From assembly GCA_965229695.1 (NCBI GenBank), contig OZ245921.1, positions 2,604,001 to 2,668,000 of the forward strand: a stretch of DNA of 64,000 nucleotides, written 5' to 3'. Both the position numbers and the translations under genes were made by a program. This stretch comes from JANSYL01 sp965229695. GTDB lineage: Bacteria > Pseudomonadota > Alphaproteobacteria > Rhodobacterales > Rhodobacteraceae. Position 1 is the first letter of the stretch; every line of letters starts with the position of its first letter. Shown piece by piece: positions 25,536-34,738 of the stretch. The notes under the pieces are model-generated. The model searched no databases, was not told where the DNA came from, and worked only from the letters and a program-made list of their open reading frames with translations.

Positions 25536-26222
25536 ATGAGATCAGTCCTAAGAAACACCTTCTTGATATTGACGGTTTTGCCAGTTTTGGTGCTGTTAGT
25601 ACCCAAAGCTGTACAACTTCTGATAAGCAATCATATTAATAGAAGCTGGATACATAATATGAGCTATTCAGAGGTTATCGAAAGGTTCCAGATCGACGAG
25701 AGTGATCTCGAGGCTTCACCGTTTGTCACTGCTGACATATGGATGGCAAAGGAGGGTCTACCTGTCGGTGCGTCAATCTTAGATTTACTTAATTCTGCCA
25801 CCCCGGTTGCGAATACACCCGTCACACTTCTTTTTCAGGCAAGGCACCTCCCAAGCTATGGCCTTGATCTGGGAGCCTATTATACAGTTGATTTATCGAG
25901 TTGTGGAGAAAGATATTGCGACTTGAACTTGAGTGAATTGGAGGCGCATTCAGCTCCACCTCCAGATTTTCATGCCCATTGTGAAGATTCCACAGAAATC
26001 CGATATGTTTTGGGTTTGCGATTTCGGGAAAACTATACTTTTTGCCAATCCTCCACCGGGCAAGTTTTTTTCGCAAGATACTCAATAGCCAGGCCTGCCA
26101 TAAACGCCGCCGATCGCTTGATTTCCGAGGGAAATGGGCTTCGAGGCCCGGATTTCTATTACACGTTCGGTTCGATTATTTTTTTGTCACCGTTTGACAA
26201 GTTTGATGGAGAAGTGCAATGA
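25536..26222 (+). CDS. Membrane-anchored unknown protein, RTX operon
   Basis: A 228-residue protein with one N-terminal hydrophobic helix (TFLILTVLPVLVLLVPKAVQ) and a periplasmic-type body that carries four or more cysteines (SSCGERYCDL, AHCEDST, TFCQSS), suggesting disulfides. ATG 25536 is preferred to the ATG at 25509 because it places the basic residues directly before the helix. The stop overlaps the RTX start (ATGA), so the two are translationally coupled. No family recognised. An immunity or chaperone/lipase-foldase-like accessory role for the RTX lipase is a guess from position. Confidence 0.6.
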   Translation: MRSVLRNTFLILTVLPVLVLLVPKAVQLLISNHINRSWIHNMSYSEVIERFQIDESDLEASPFVTADIWMAKEGLPVGASILDLLNSATPVANTPVTLLFQARHLPSYGLDLGAYYTVDLSSCGERYCDLNLSELEAHSAPPPDFHAHCEDSTEIRYVLGLRFRENYTFCQSSTGQVFFARYSIARPAINAADRLISEGNGLRGPDFYYTFGSIIFLSPFDKFDGEVQ

Positions 26223-29200
26223 CTTTGGAGTTTTCCGAGAGTAACCCCGTGGAATCGGCGCTCATGGCGAGACTTTCTTACGAGGATATCGATTTTTTTA
26301 GCAGTAGCGAGTTATTTGTAGGTTCAAATCCTTCCTATGAGATATTGGCCTCGCGGTCTGTTGGAAACGATGTTGTATATGGGTTCCGAAACTTAGAGAC
26401 GGGGGTGATATATGTTTCGGTGCGTGGAACTGACCAACTCTTGACTGCCGAGCGCGGTGAGTATTTTGAATTGGCACAGGGAGAGATCACCTCTGGAGGT
26501 CGCTTGGGTGCCGAGGTTGCACTCGAGCTCAGTCAGGCTTTCGGTCAGCAGGTAATCGCGGTTGGACATTCTTATGGCGGGCACTCCGCGCTTGAAATCG
26601 CGAGATTGGCCCCAGATGCTGTGAGTCATGCGCATAACTTTCAAGGCCCGACCATAGTTGAAAGAATTCCCACTCAATATGATGATATCACTGGGGAGGT
26701 CGTTGCCGTTGAAACCACCCCTATAGGATTATTAGATTCATCGGTCCCCACCTTTTCCCATTATTCATTAGATGGAAATTTGTTCAGCCGATTTGTTCAG
26801 AGTTGGGGAGATCGAGAAAGCACCACCTTTATAGATCTTCCATTTCCCGAGCATAGCAGCCATTCGGTCGCAGAGTACTACCAAAACCTTACTGCCGAGG
26901 CGTTGGGCGCCATCGAGAGGGTTGACGAAATTCTTTTGAAGTTGGTTTTTGACCTGGACAAGAACAAGCTATATGAGGAAGATATTCCGAAGAATTCCGC
27001 CTTTAAAAAGGTAATCATCTCCCCCCTCGCCATAGACCTCGATGGTGACGGCGTCGAACTCACATCGCTTGAGGCTAGCGCCGCGTTCTTCGACCTCAAC
27101 CTCGACGGGTTCGCCGAGCAAACAGGTTGGGTTGCTGCGGATGACGGTCTTCTGGCGCTCGATGTCGATGGCGACGGTAAAATCGATGACAATTCTGAGC
27201 TATTCGGTGATCAAACCGGCCACGCAAATGGGTTCTTGGCGCTTGGCGCGCATGATTTGAATGCCGACGGCGTGATTGATGCAAATGACGCTGTTTTCTC
27301 CGACCTGATCGTCTGGCAGGATCTGAATGGCAATGGGTTCAGTGAAGCAAATGAGATGCTCTCCCTCACAGATGTGGGCATCACCTCGATCGACCTTGGC
27401 TATGTCGATGTGAACGAGACCAATGCGGGTCATTCCGTGCTTCAAAGCAGCACGGTGACCTTTGCAGATGGCAGCATCCGCGACATTGATGATGTGTATT
27501 TCCAGTCGGATACGCGAGCCTCGGTTGCCATACTGCCCGATGGGTTCCAGTATCATCCGGATGTGTTCAAGTTGCCGGTGTTGTTCGGGTATGGCCAGAT
27601 CGCCTCGACCTGGGTTGAGCTTTCGAAACATGCGCAGCTCAGGACTGATGCGACCAACCTGGTCACAAAGCTTGGCATTGGGGATGTGTCTGGTTTCCTA
27701 AGCGACTTTGAAGCGTTCATGCTAGCTTGGGCCGGGGTTGATACCGTTGATCCATCCAGTCGTGGCGTGCATATGGATGCACGTCAGCTGGTGTTCCTGG
27801 AAAAAGCCTATGGGCAGGAATATGACCAGTTGCAGGGCAACAGCTCGTCGCCACAACGGAACCCTGGCCTTGACGCCGCCGATCAGCTTAGCGAGCAGTT
27901 TCATGAGCTGATGCTGAAGCTTGCGGGGCGGTTCATGGCGCAAGCCGCTGTCTCGGACGGATTGCTGAATGCGACAGACCAAACGTCGTTCGATGCGATT
28001 GTGAATGGTCACTTGTTCCATGGGTTGTCGGGATTGGTGGATCAGTATTCGCCGAGCAATCGCGCGCTGGATGGTCTGCTGGAGCCCGTTTTTGACGATA
28101 TCATCGGCTCTGCGACCGCCGGGACACTTTCACTGCAAAACGCGGCCTTGTCGCTCCTGGTGCTTCAGAAAGATCTAGAACCCAATCTGGCCGTGTTCCA
28201 ATCCGCGTTTGCGGCTTATGTTGCCGCCAATCCAAGTGCTGGCGCCAGCAATCTGGAAAAGATCATCTCGAACTACAGCGGCGAGATGCTTGTTGTCGGC
28301 ACATCGGGCAACGACCATCTGTCTGGCGTGGTTGATGGGATTTTCATCGGTGGTGCGGGCAACGACACCCTGGCGGGCTCGGACGACAACGACGTCTTCA
28401 TCTACTCGACCGGCGACGGATCGGACACGATCACCAATCACGAGAATTGGAGTGGCAGCGACAAGCTGGTTCTCACTGATCTCACCGAAAGCGACGTCAC
28501 TTTTGCTGCGGCCCGCGATGGCAACCTGCTGATCACGATGCCCGACGGCGGCGTGGTGACGATCATCGACCAGTTCAGTGATGCCAATGCGCGGCTCGAA
28601 GAGGTCGTATTTGCAGACGGCTCAACCCTTGATCTTACAGGTATCACAGCAAAGTCGATCTCGGATCAAAAGGCGACCGGCTACATCATCGGCGGCATCT
28701 TCGCTGATACCTATGTCCACACTTCCGGCGATGGCTCCTACACGATTGAGGACGATTACTTTTCGACCTCCGTCGTCGACAAGCTGATATTTGCGGATAG
28801 AACTCTAGCAGAAGCAACTTTTGGTCGCGACGCAAGCGAAGACCTTATCATCACACTGTCGAACGGCGAAGTGGTGACTATTCATAAATACTTTGAACTC
28901 GGCAATGACTTCCGGATCGAAGAAATCAGTTTCAGCGACGGTATGGTCCTTGACGCGGAAGCCACGCGTCAAAAGGCTGTGGCTGACCAGAAGGCAACCG
29001 GCTTTGTCAAAGGTACACACCAAGCGGATAGCTATTTCCATGCGCTGGGCGACGGGTCCTACACAATCGAGGACAAGTACTTTCAAAACACGGTCAAAGA
29101 TCGCCTGACTTTGGTCGACCAAACAGTTGATGACGTGGCCTTTGCGCGGACAGCAGCCGGAGACCTTGCGATCACGCTCTCGAACGGAGAGGTGATCACA

Positions 29201-32200
29201 ATCAGGAAGCATTTTGGAGACACGACTGATTACGAGATTGAAGAGATCGTGTTTTCCGGCGGGACGGTCTTGGATCGGCAGGCGATCCGTGACCGTGTTG
29301 TCGCGGACCAAAAACCGACAGGACAGGTTGAAGGCACCCGTTATTCAGAAAACTATTTCTATAGTCTCGGTGACGGTTCCTATACGATCTCTGATCCAGG
29401 AGCTTCTCCCCTGGACCGGCTTACGCTGACCGATGTCATCGCCGGTGATGTGATATTCTACAAAAACCCAACAAATGATCTGGAGATCGTCTTTGCGAAT
29501 GGCGAGGTGCTGACATTTGCTGGTCATTTTGCCGCCAGCGGTCATGACCTTATCGAAATTATATTCTCTGATGGCTCGGCCCTTGATCGCGCAGCCATTC
29601 AGGCGAAGACCGATGCCGACAAGATACTGCACGGCCCGCGGGACTATTATGCGCAGGACAAACTCACCGGTCAGGTCACCGGCGTTTATGGCGCCGAGGA
29701 CTTTGTGCACACGCTCGGAGACGGCTCCTATACGATTACCGACCGGTCCAGTGGATCTTCCATTGTCGATCGCCTCACCTTCACCGACCAGCTCGTAAGT
29801 GATGTGAGCTTTGGCCGGAGTGGCTTTGATCTCGTCATCACCCTCTCGAATGCGGAAATCGTTACGATTGCCAGCCACTTTGACGCGTCGCGTGACTACG
29901 ACATGGAAGAGATCGCGTTCGCAGATGGCACAGTACTTACGGCGCAAGCGATCCGAGACAAGGCTGTGGCTGACCAGAAAGCGTCCGGGATCGTGGAAGG
30001 CTCCTATTTTGCTGAGAGCTATAGCCATACGCTTGGAGATGGCTCCTATACCATCACGGATCGTTCCAGTGCATCTTCGTTCAACGATAAGTTGACCTTC
30101 ACCGATCAGCTCGTCGACGATGTCAGCTTCGGTCGGAACGGCTTTGATTTGGTCATCACCCTTTCCAACGGCGAGGTCGTTACGATCACCAGCCATTTCG
30201 ATGCCTCCAATGATTACGATATGGAGGAGATCGCATTCTCTGACGGGACTGTGCTGAGCGCCCAGGCGATCCGCGACAAATCTATGGCAGACCAGAAGGC
30301 CACAGGTTTGGTCGAGGGCTCGTACTTTGCCGATAGCTACACACATGCGCTTGGAGATGGCTCCTATACCATCACGGATCGTTCCAGTGCGTCTTCCTTC
30401 AATGACCGGTTGACCTTCACCGATCAGAATGCCGCAGATGTGAGTTTCAGCCAGAACGCCAATCGCGACCTGCTGATCACGCTGTCCAATGGTGAGGTGA
30501 TCACCATAGACCGGCACTTCCTATCCAACGACTACGATATGGAAGAGATCGCCTTCGCCGATGGCACGGTGCTGAACAAAGCGGCCATTCAATCTAAAAC
30601 CGATGCCGATGAAGCGGCTGCTGCGCCACAAGATCCGCATGCAAATGAGAAAGCAACCGGGCTCGTCAACGGTGTCTCAGGCGAGGACCAATTCGTTCAT
30701 GCACTTGGCGACGGGTCTTACAAGATCGAAGACCGCTCCGGCTCGCCGTCGATCATCGACCGATTGACCTTCACCGATCAGAACGCCGCGGATGTGAGCT
30801 TCAGCCAGAACGCCAATCGCGACCTGCTGATCACGCTGTCCAACGGCGAGGTGGTGACCATCGATCGGCACTTCCTGTCGAGTGACTATGACATGGAGGA
30901 GATCGCCTTTGCCGACGGTACGGTGCTGACCGCGCAGGGCATCCGCGACAAATCCGTGGCCGATCAGAAAGCCTCCGGCTTGGTGAAGGGTGCGCCGGGT
31001 AGCGATCACTACACGCATGCACTTGGCGACGGGTCTTACAAGATCGAAGACCGCTCCGGCTCGCCGTCGATCATCGACCGATTGACCTTCACCGATCAGA
31101 ACGCCGCGGATGTGAGCTTCAGCCAGAACGCCAATCGCGACCTGCTGATCACGCTGTCCAATGGCGAGGTGGTGACCATCGATCGGCACTTTCTGTCGAG
31201 CGACTACGACATGGAGGAGATCGCCTTTGCCGACGGTACGGTGCTGACCGCGCAGGGCATCCGCGACAAATCCGTGGCCGATCAGAAAGCCTCCGGCTTG
31301 GTGAAGGGTGCGCCGGGCAGCGATCACTACACGCATGCACTTGGCGACGGGTCTTACAAGATCGAAGACCGCTCCGGCTCGCCGTCGATCATCGACCGAT
31401 TGACCTTCACCGATCAGAACGCCGCGGATGTGAGCTTCAGCCAGAACGCCAATCGCGACCTGCTGATCACGCTGTCCAATGGCGAGGTGGTGACCATCGA
31501 TCGGCACTTTCTGTCGAGCGACTACGACATGGAGGAGATCGCCTTTGCCGACGGTACGGTGCTGACCGCGCAGGGCATCCGCGACAAATCCGTGGCCGAT
31601 CAGAAAGCCTCCGGCTTGGTGAAGGGTGCGCCGGGCAGCGATCACTACACGCATGCACTTGGCGACGGGTCTTACAAGATCGAAGACCGCTCCGGCTCGC
31701 CGTCGATCATCGACCGATTGACCTTCACCGATCAGAACGCCGCGGATGTGAGCTTCAGCCAGAACGCCAATCGCGACCTGCTGATCACGCTGTCCAATGG
31801 CGAGGTGGTGACCATCGATCGGCACTTTCTGTCGAGCGACTACGACATGGAGGAGATCGCCTTTGCCGACGGTACGGTGCTGACCGCGCAGGGCATCCGC
31901 GACAAATCCGTGGCCGATCAGAAAGCCTCCGGCTTGGTGAAGGGTGCGCCGGGCAGCGATCACTACACGCATGCACTTGGCGACGGGTCTTACAAGATCG
32001 AAGACCGCTCCGGCTCGCCGTCGATCATCGACCGATTGACCTTCACCGATCAGAACGCCGCGGATGTGAGCTTCAGCCAGAACGCCAATCGCGACCTGCT
32101 GATCACGCTGTCCAACGGCGAGGTGGTGACCATCGACCGGCACTTCCTGTCGAGTGACTATGACATGGAGGAGATCGCGTTTGCCGATGGCTTGGTTGTC

Positions 32201-32608
32201 AACAGTAGTAGGACGAGCGATGGCCTGCACTTTGGAACATCGGGCAGCGACAACCTGGTCGGCACGACAGCCAACAATCTGCTTTTTGGCGGTGCCGGAA
32301 ATGACAGCATTTCGGGCGGCGATGGTTCAGATGTGCTATTCGGCGAAGCGGGCAGCGATACATTTGTATTTGCCGCCCCAGACACAGGCACGGATGTGAT
32401 CGCTGATTTTGAGTTCGGCACTGACGTGATGGATATCTCAAGCTGGAGCGCTACGACCTTTGCCGATCTGATCGTAACCTCGACCGAGCGCGGGACAACA
32501 GGCATCTTCGACATCAACGTCGCCTTTGGTGCCAACGATCTTGAAATTGCCAATGTGGCCCAAGCAAACCTCGCGTTGCTTGATGGAGATGACTTCATCT
32601 TCACATGA
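26219..32608 (+). CDS. Giant RTX protein with N-terminal lipase-like domain
   Basis: A 2129-residue secreted protein. Residues about 1-230 look like a class-3-type lipase: VRGTD at 69-72 and the nucleophile elbow GHSYG (Ser118), with His215 in HSVAEYY as a candidate catalytic histidine. Residues about 270-400 hold Ca-binding DxDxDG loops (LDGDGVEL, VDGDGKIDD, LNGNGF). Residues about 690-1990 hold 12 repeats of roughly 106 residues (GDGSYTI-D...DRLTFTDQ...ITLSNGEVVTI...EEIAFADGT) of the haemolysin-type Ca-binding-related (HCBP) type. The end has RTX nonapeptides (GGAGNDSIS, GGDGSDVLF) and an acidic/hydrophobic tail (DGDDFIFT) expected of a type I signal. Start follows GGAGAAGTGCA. The exporter pair is divergent upstream. 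Confidence 0.9.
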   Translation: MTLEFSESNPVESALMARLSYEDIDFFSSSELFVGSNPSYEILASRSVGNDVVYGFRNLETGVIYVSVRGTDQLLTAERGEYFELAQGEITSGGRLGAEVALELSQAFGQQVIAVGHSYGGHSALEIARLAPDAVSHAHNFQGPTIVERIPTQYDDITGEVVAVETTPIGLLDSSVPTFSHYSLDGNLFSRFVQSWGDRESTTFIDLPFPEHSSHSVAEYYQNLTAEALGAIERVDEILLKLVFDLDKNKLYEEDIPKNSAFKKVIISPLAIDLDGDGVELTSLEASAAFFDLNLDGFAEQTGWVAADDGLLALDVDGDGKIDDNSELFGDQTGHANGFLALGAHDLNADGVIDANDAVFSDLIVWQDLNGNGFSEANEMLSLTDVGITSIDLGYVDVNETNAGHSVLQSSTVTFADGSIRDIDDVYFQSDTRASVAILPDGFQYHPDVFKLPVLFGYGQIASTWVELSKHAQLRTDATNLVTKLGIGDVSGFLSDFEAFMLAWAGVDTVDPSSRGVHMDARQLVFLEKAYGQEYDQLQGNSSSPQRNPGLDAADQLSEQFHELMLKLAGRFMAQAAVSDGLLNATDQTSFDAIVNGHLFHGLSGLVDQYSPSNRALDGLLEPVFDDIIGSATAGTLSLQNAALSLLVLQKDLEPNLAVFQSAFAAYVAANPSAGASNLEKIISNYSGEMLVVGTSGNDHLSGVVDGIFIGGAGNDTLAGSDDNDVFIYSTGDGSDTITNHENWSGSDKLVLTDLTESDVTFAAARDGNLLITMPDGGVVTIIDQFSDANARLEEVVFADGSTLDLTGITAKSISDQKATGYIIGGIFADTYVHTSGDGSYTIEDDYFSTSVVDKLIFADRTLAEATFGRDASEDLIITLSNGEVVTIHKYFELGNDFRIEEISFSDGMVLDAEATRQKAVADQKATGFVKGTHQADSYFHALGDGSYTIEDKYFQNTVKDRLTLVDQTVDDVAFARTAAGDLAITLSNGEVITIRKHFGDTTDYEIEEIVFSGGTVLDRQAIRDRVVADQKPTGQVEGTRYSENYFYSLGDGSYTISDPGASPLDRLTLTDVIAGDVIFYKNPTNDLEIVFANGEVLTFAGHFAASGHDLIEIIFSDGSALDRAAIQAKTDADKILHGPRDYYAQDKLTGQVTGVYGAEDFVHTLGDGSYTITDRSSGSSIVDRLTFTDQLVSDVSFGRSGFDLVITLSNAEIVTIASHFDASRDYDMEEIAFADGTVLTAQAIRDKAVADQKASGIVEGSYFAESYSHTLGDGSYTITDRSSASSFNDKLTFTDQLVDDVSFGRNGFDLVITLSNGEVVTITSHFDASNDYDMEEIAFSDGTVLSAQAIRDKSMADQKATGLVEGSYFADSYTHALGDGSYTITDRSSASSFNDRLTFTDQNAADVSFSQNANRDLLITLSNGEVITIDRHFLSNDYDMEEIAFADGTVLNKAAIQSKTDADEAAAAPQDPHANEKATGLVNGVSGEDQFVHALGDGSYKIEDRSGSPSIIDRLTFTDQNAADVSFSQNANRDLLITLSNGEVVTIDRHFLSSDYDMEEIAFADGTVLTAQGIRDKSVADQKASGLVKGAPGSDHYTHALGDGSYKIEDRSGSPSIIDRLTFTDQNAADVSFSQNANRDLLITLSNGEVVTIDRHFLSSDYDMEEIAFADGTVLTAQGIRDKSVADQKASGLVKGAPGSDHYTHALGDGSYKIEDRSGSPSIIDRLTFTDQNAADVSFSQNANRDLLITLSNGEVVTIDRHFLSSDYDMEEIAFADGTVLTAQGIRDKSVADQKASGLVKGAPGSDHYTHALGDGSYKIEDRSGSPSIIDRLTFTDQNAADVSFSQNANRDLLITLSNGEVVTIDRHFLSSDYDMEEIAFADGTVLTAQGIRDKSVADQKASGLVKGAPGSDHYTHALGDGSYKIEDRSGSPSIIDRLTFTDQNAADVSFSQNANRDLLITLSNGEVVTIDRHFLSSDYDMEEIAFADGLVVNSSRTSDGLHFGTSGSDNLVGTTANNLLFGGAGNDSISGGDGSDVLFGEAGSDTFVFAAPDTGTDVIADFEFGTDVMDISSWSATTFADLIVTSTERGTTGIFDINVAFGANDLEIANVAQANLALLDGDDFIFT
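30703..32190 (+). repeat. Five near-identical 318-bp tandem repeats
   Basis: Units start at 30703, 31021, 31339, 31657 and 31975 (the last incomplete), exactly 318 bp apart and nearly identical at nucleotide level, encoding the KIEDRSGSPSIIDR version of the HCBP repeat. The seven upstream repeats are diverged in sequence. The array is in frame, so copy-number change would alter protein length by 106 residues per unit. Confidence 0.95.
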
Positions 32609-32624
32609 CGGAGTTCTAATAGAG

Positions 32625-32650
32625 CTGGGCGGGTCCGAGGGCCCGCCCAG
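32625..32650 (+). terminator. Terminator-like hairpin after RTX gene
   Basis: CTGGGCGGGTC (32625-32635) pairs with GGCCCGCCCAG (32640-32650) in an 11-bp stem with one G-T wobble and a 4-nt loop, 17 bp after the stop codon. No T-run follows. Confidence 0.6.
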
Positions 32651-33414
32651 AGCGCAAGCGGTTTGGAAATCCGAACGTGGGTGGAGTGGGCTCTGAGTAG
32701 ACCTTGGAGCGATCGCAGCATCGAACCTTCCATCGTGAGATCAGTCGGAACTCGCGGCCCATAGCAGACATCTGGCGCACCGTCTGGATCCCGCAGCGCT
32801 GGCCGCTGAATTCCCAACGATTACCCAAGTGGTGGTGACGACGGCTCAAGTTTATGGATCGCTCAAGTGAAGCCGACCTTCATCGTGCAAGCGTTGCAAG
32901 CTGTGGGCTGCCAATCCACTAAACCTCATTTCAGTTTATTAAACAGGGGCTTGGGCCGCATAGCGGCGTTTCTGGGGCTCTGGGATGGGGGTAAGGTCGT
33001 TAATTCTTGCCCTACGTGGTAGAAATTGTGGTATTTTCTACCCATGACTGGATAAAAATGTAACTATAGTAAACACTTAAGAGCATAGAAGAGCGGACAC
33101 CTCCTCCGCCATCGAAGTCTCTTCGAAGAAAGAGACATTGCAAGCGCCCTAGATGGGCGCGTTGACTAAAGACAGCTCAAACAAGAATTGGACGAGCGCC
33201 AGGTTCAACACTGCCGCGGTTCGTTCGCCTGTGGTCAGAGCCACATCAAGTCTTTCGGTCAGTTGATCATTTCAAAGATTGGAGCCCGGAGTAGCGGACG
33301 CATAGTGTTGCGGGGCGCGCGCGCCGCCGGGCGGGCACTGTGAAAGGTTGGCTTGCGGCCCCATTGCCAACCCACCGCGTAGCCACTAGCCTTTCTGGTG
33401 AAGGAGCCGCCTAT
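32651..33414. other. Intergenic with inverted repeats, no gene
   Basis: About 760 bp without a convincing gene. It contains GTAGAAA-N9-TTTCTAC (33020-33042), a palindrome of operator type in an AT-rich stretch, and a hairpin GTCTCTT/AAGAGAC with a 6-nt loop (33117-33136). The downstream part is presumably the promoter and leader of the efflux gene. Confidence 0.4.
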
Positions 33415-33468
33415 ATGACGCGCCGCCACCCCATTGTCGTAACCGCACCAAGGTGCGTGGTCCGTTAG
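33415..33468 (+). CDS. Leader peptide of efflux gene
   Basis: A 17-codon ORF encoding MTRRHPIVVTAPRCVVR, with an ideal Shine-Dalgarno (AAGGAG at 33401-33406) 8 nt before the ATG. The stop TAG lies 26 bp before the 5' arm of an intrinsic terminator. Nothing else in this stretch is coding. It is placed as a translated leader would be in an attenuator that couples ribosome behaviour to transcription of the downstream transporter. The single Cys and the Arg/Val-rich end (RCVVR) are the residues that could be sensed. Peptide expression is inferred, not shown. Confidence 0.65.
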   Translation: MTRRHPIVVTAPRCVVR

Positions 33469-33496
33469 CGGAGGTTTTCTTCTGTTGCCATGCGCC
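33445..33496 (+). promoter_or_regulatory. Candidate attenuator pairing segments
   Basis: Segment 1 GCACC (33445-33449) can pair with segment 2 start GGTGC (33452-33456). Segment 2 as a whole, GGTGCGTGG (33452-33460), can alternatively pair in 9 contiguous pairs (two G-U) with segment 3 CCATGCGCC (33488-33496). Segment 3 reaches into the first two bases of the terminator stem at 33495. The segments 1 and 2 lie inside leader codons 11-16, so a ribosome there would mask them. Confidence 0.5.
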
Positions 33497-33521
33497 CCCG
33501 ATCGCCGTCGGGGGTTTTTTT
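33495..33521 (+). terminator. Intrinsic terminator upstream of efflux gene
   Basis: CCCCCGA (33495-33501) pairs perfectly with TCGGGGG (33508-33514), loop TCGCCG, followed by seven T (33515-33521). It lies only 24 bp before the ATG of the MFS gene, i.e. inside its leader, and downstream of the 17-codon ORF. This is a textbook Rho-independent terminator. Confidence 0.85.
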
Positions 33522-33544
33522 GTGCCTGATCCAAAGGAGCGTTT

Positions 33545-34738
33545 ATGCAACGCGCGCGCACACCGCCCCATTTGATGACGCTGATCTTGCTGACGGCGTT
33601 TTCCACCTTGTCGCTCAATATGTTTCTGCCCTCATTGGCGCGGATCGCCGAGGATTTGCAGGCGGATTATGCGGTGGTGAGCCTGTCGGTGGCGGGGTAT
33701 TTGGCGGTTACAGCGCTCATTCAACTGGGCATCGGGCCGCTTTCGGATCGGGTCGGGCGGCGGCCGGTCTTGTTGGGGGCGCTTGCGGTGTTTGCGCTGG
33801 CCTCTCTCGGTTGCGCCTTGGCCCCGGATGTCTGGAGTTTTCTGGCTTTTCGCATGTTTCAGGGTGGCATGATCGCGGGGTATGCCCTGTCGCTGGCGAT
33901 TGTGCGGGATACGACATCCGAGCGCGCTGCGGCGGGCTTGATTGGGTATATCAGCATGGCCATGGCGCTGGCACCGATGCTGGGCCCGATGTTGGGCGGC
34001 GTTTTGGACAGCGCCTTTGGGTGGCGGGCGAATTTCTATTTTTATGCGCTGTCGGGTGTGGCGTTGTTTGCGCTGTGCTGGGTCGATTTGGGGGAGACGC
34101 GGTCTGATCATAGTCGCGGGGTTGAGGAGGCGCGGGGCCGGATGCGTGATCTGCTGCGCGCGCCGCTCTTTTGGGCCTATGCGCTTTGCAGTGCGTTTTC
34201 GACCGGGGCGTTTTACATCTTTCTGACCGGCGCGCCCTTGGTGGCGCGGGTGGTCTTCGATCTGGACACGGCAGAGCTTGGGTTTTTCATTGGCACGATC
34301 ACGGCGGGGTTTATGTTGGGTGGGTTTGTTTCGGCCCGCCTGGCCCCAAAACTGCGCCCGACAAGCATGATGCTGGCGGGGCGGGCCGTGGCCTGCGGCG
34401 GGCTGTTGCTGGGGCTTTTCGGCCTGTGGCTTGGGCAGCTGTCCGTGGGGCTGTTTTTTGGCAGCACGGTTTTTGTGGGTTTGGGCAATGGTTTGACGAT
34501 GCCCAGCAGCAATGCCGCGGCGCTGTCGGTGCGGCCTGATTTGGCGGGCAGCGCGGCGGGGCTGAGCGGTGCCTTGGTCGTGGCCTGTGGGGCGGTTTTG
34601 ACGACGATCACGGGGGTGGTGATGGGCGAAAACGCCCCCGCCATGACGCTACTGGGGCTGATGCTGGGTGCTTCGGCTTTGGGGTTGGTGGCGGTGCTGG
34701 CGGCGATGCGGATGACGCCGCCAGCACGCGCCGCCTAA
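33545..34738 (+). CDS. Bcr/CflA-type multidrug efflux MFS transporter
   Basis: A 397-residue inner-membrane protein with 12 hydrophobic helices. MFS motif A is clear (GPLSDRVGRRPVLLG, loop 2-3), and the N-terminal FLPSLARIAEDLQAD and the motif-C-like ALAPMLGPMLGGVL in helix 5 are typical of drug:H+ antiporters of the Bcr/CflA branch. The start is set by AAAGGAGCGTTT directly before the ATG. It is preceded by a leader ORF and terminator, suggesting inducible expression. It converges with and overlaps the BASS gene by 4 bp. Drug specificity unknown. Confidence 0.88.
   Translation: MQRARTPPHLMTLILLTAFSTLSLNMFLPSLARIAEDLQADYAVVSLSVAGYLAVTALIQLGIGPLSDRVGRRPVLLGALAVFALASLGCALAPDVWSFLAFRMFQGGMIAGYALSLAIVRDTTSERAAAGLIGYISMAMALAPMLGPMLGGVLDSAFGWRANFYFYALSGVALFALCWVDLGETRSDHSRGVEEARGRMRDLLRAPLFWAYALCSAFSTGAFYIFLTGAPLVARVVFDLDTAELGFFIGTITAGFMLGGFVSARLAPKLRPTSMMLAGRAVACGGLLLGLFGLWLGQLSVGLFFGSTVFVGLGNGLTMPSSNAAALSVRPDLAGSAAGLSGALVVACGAVLTTITGVVMGENAPAMTLLGLMLGASALGLVAVLAAMRMTPPARAA

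Noticed and set aside
30703..32190. Tandem array considered as CRISPR
   Set aside because: The unit is 318 bp, contiguous and in frame with a protein repeat; there are no unique spacers.
30677..32230. 517-codon minus-strand frame opposite the RTX repeats
   Set aside because: It is the periodic antisense shadow of the 318-bp repeats, has no ribosome binding site or family likeness, and the plus strand is clearly coding.
33259..33618. 119-codon minus-strand frame over the leader/terminator region
   Set aside because: It crosses the efflux start and the terminator, has no recognisable family and lacks a ribosome binding site.
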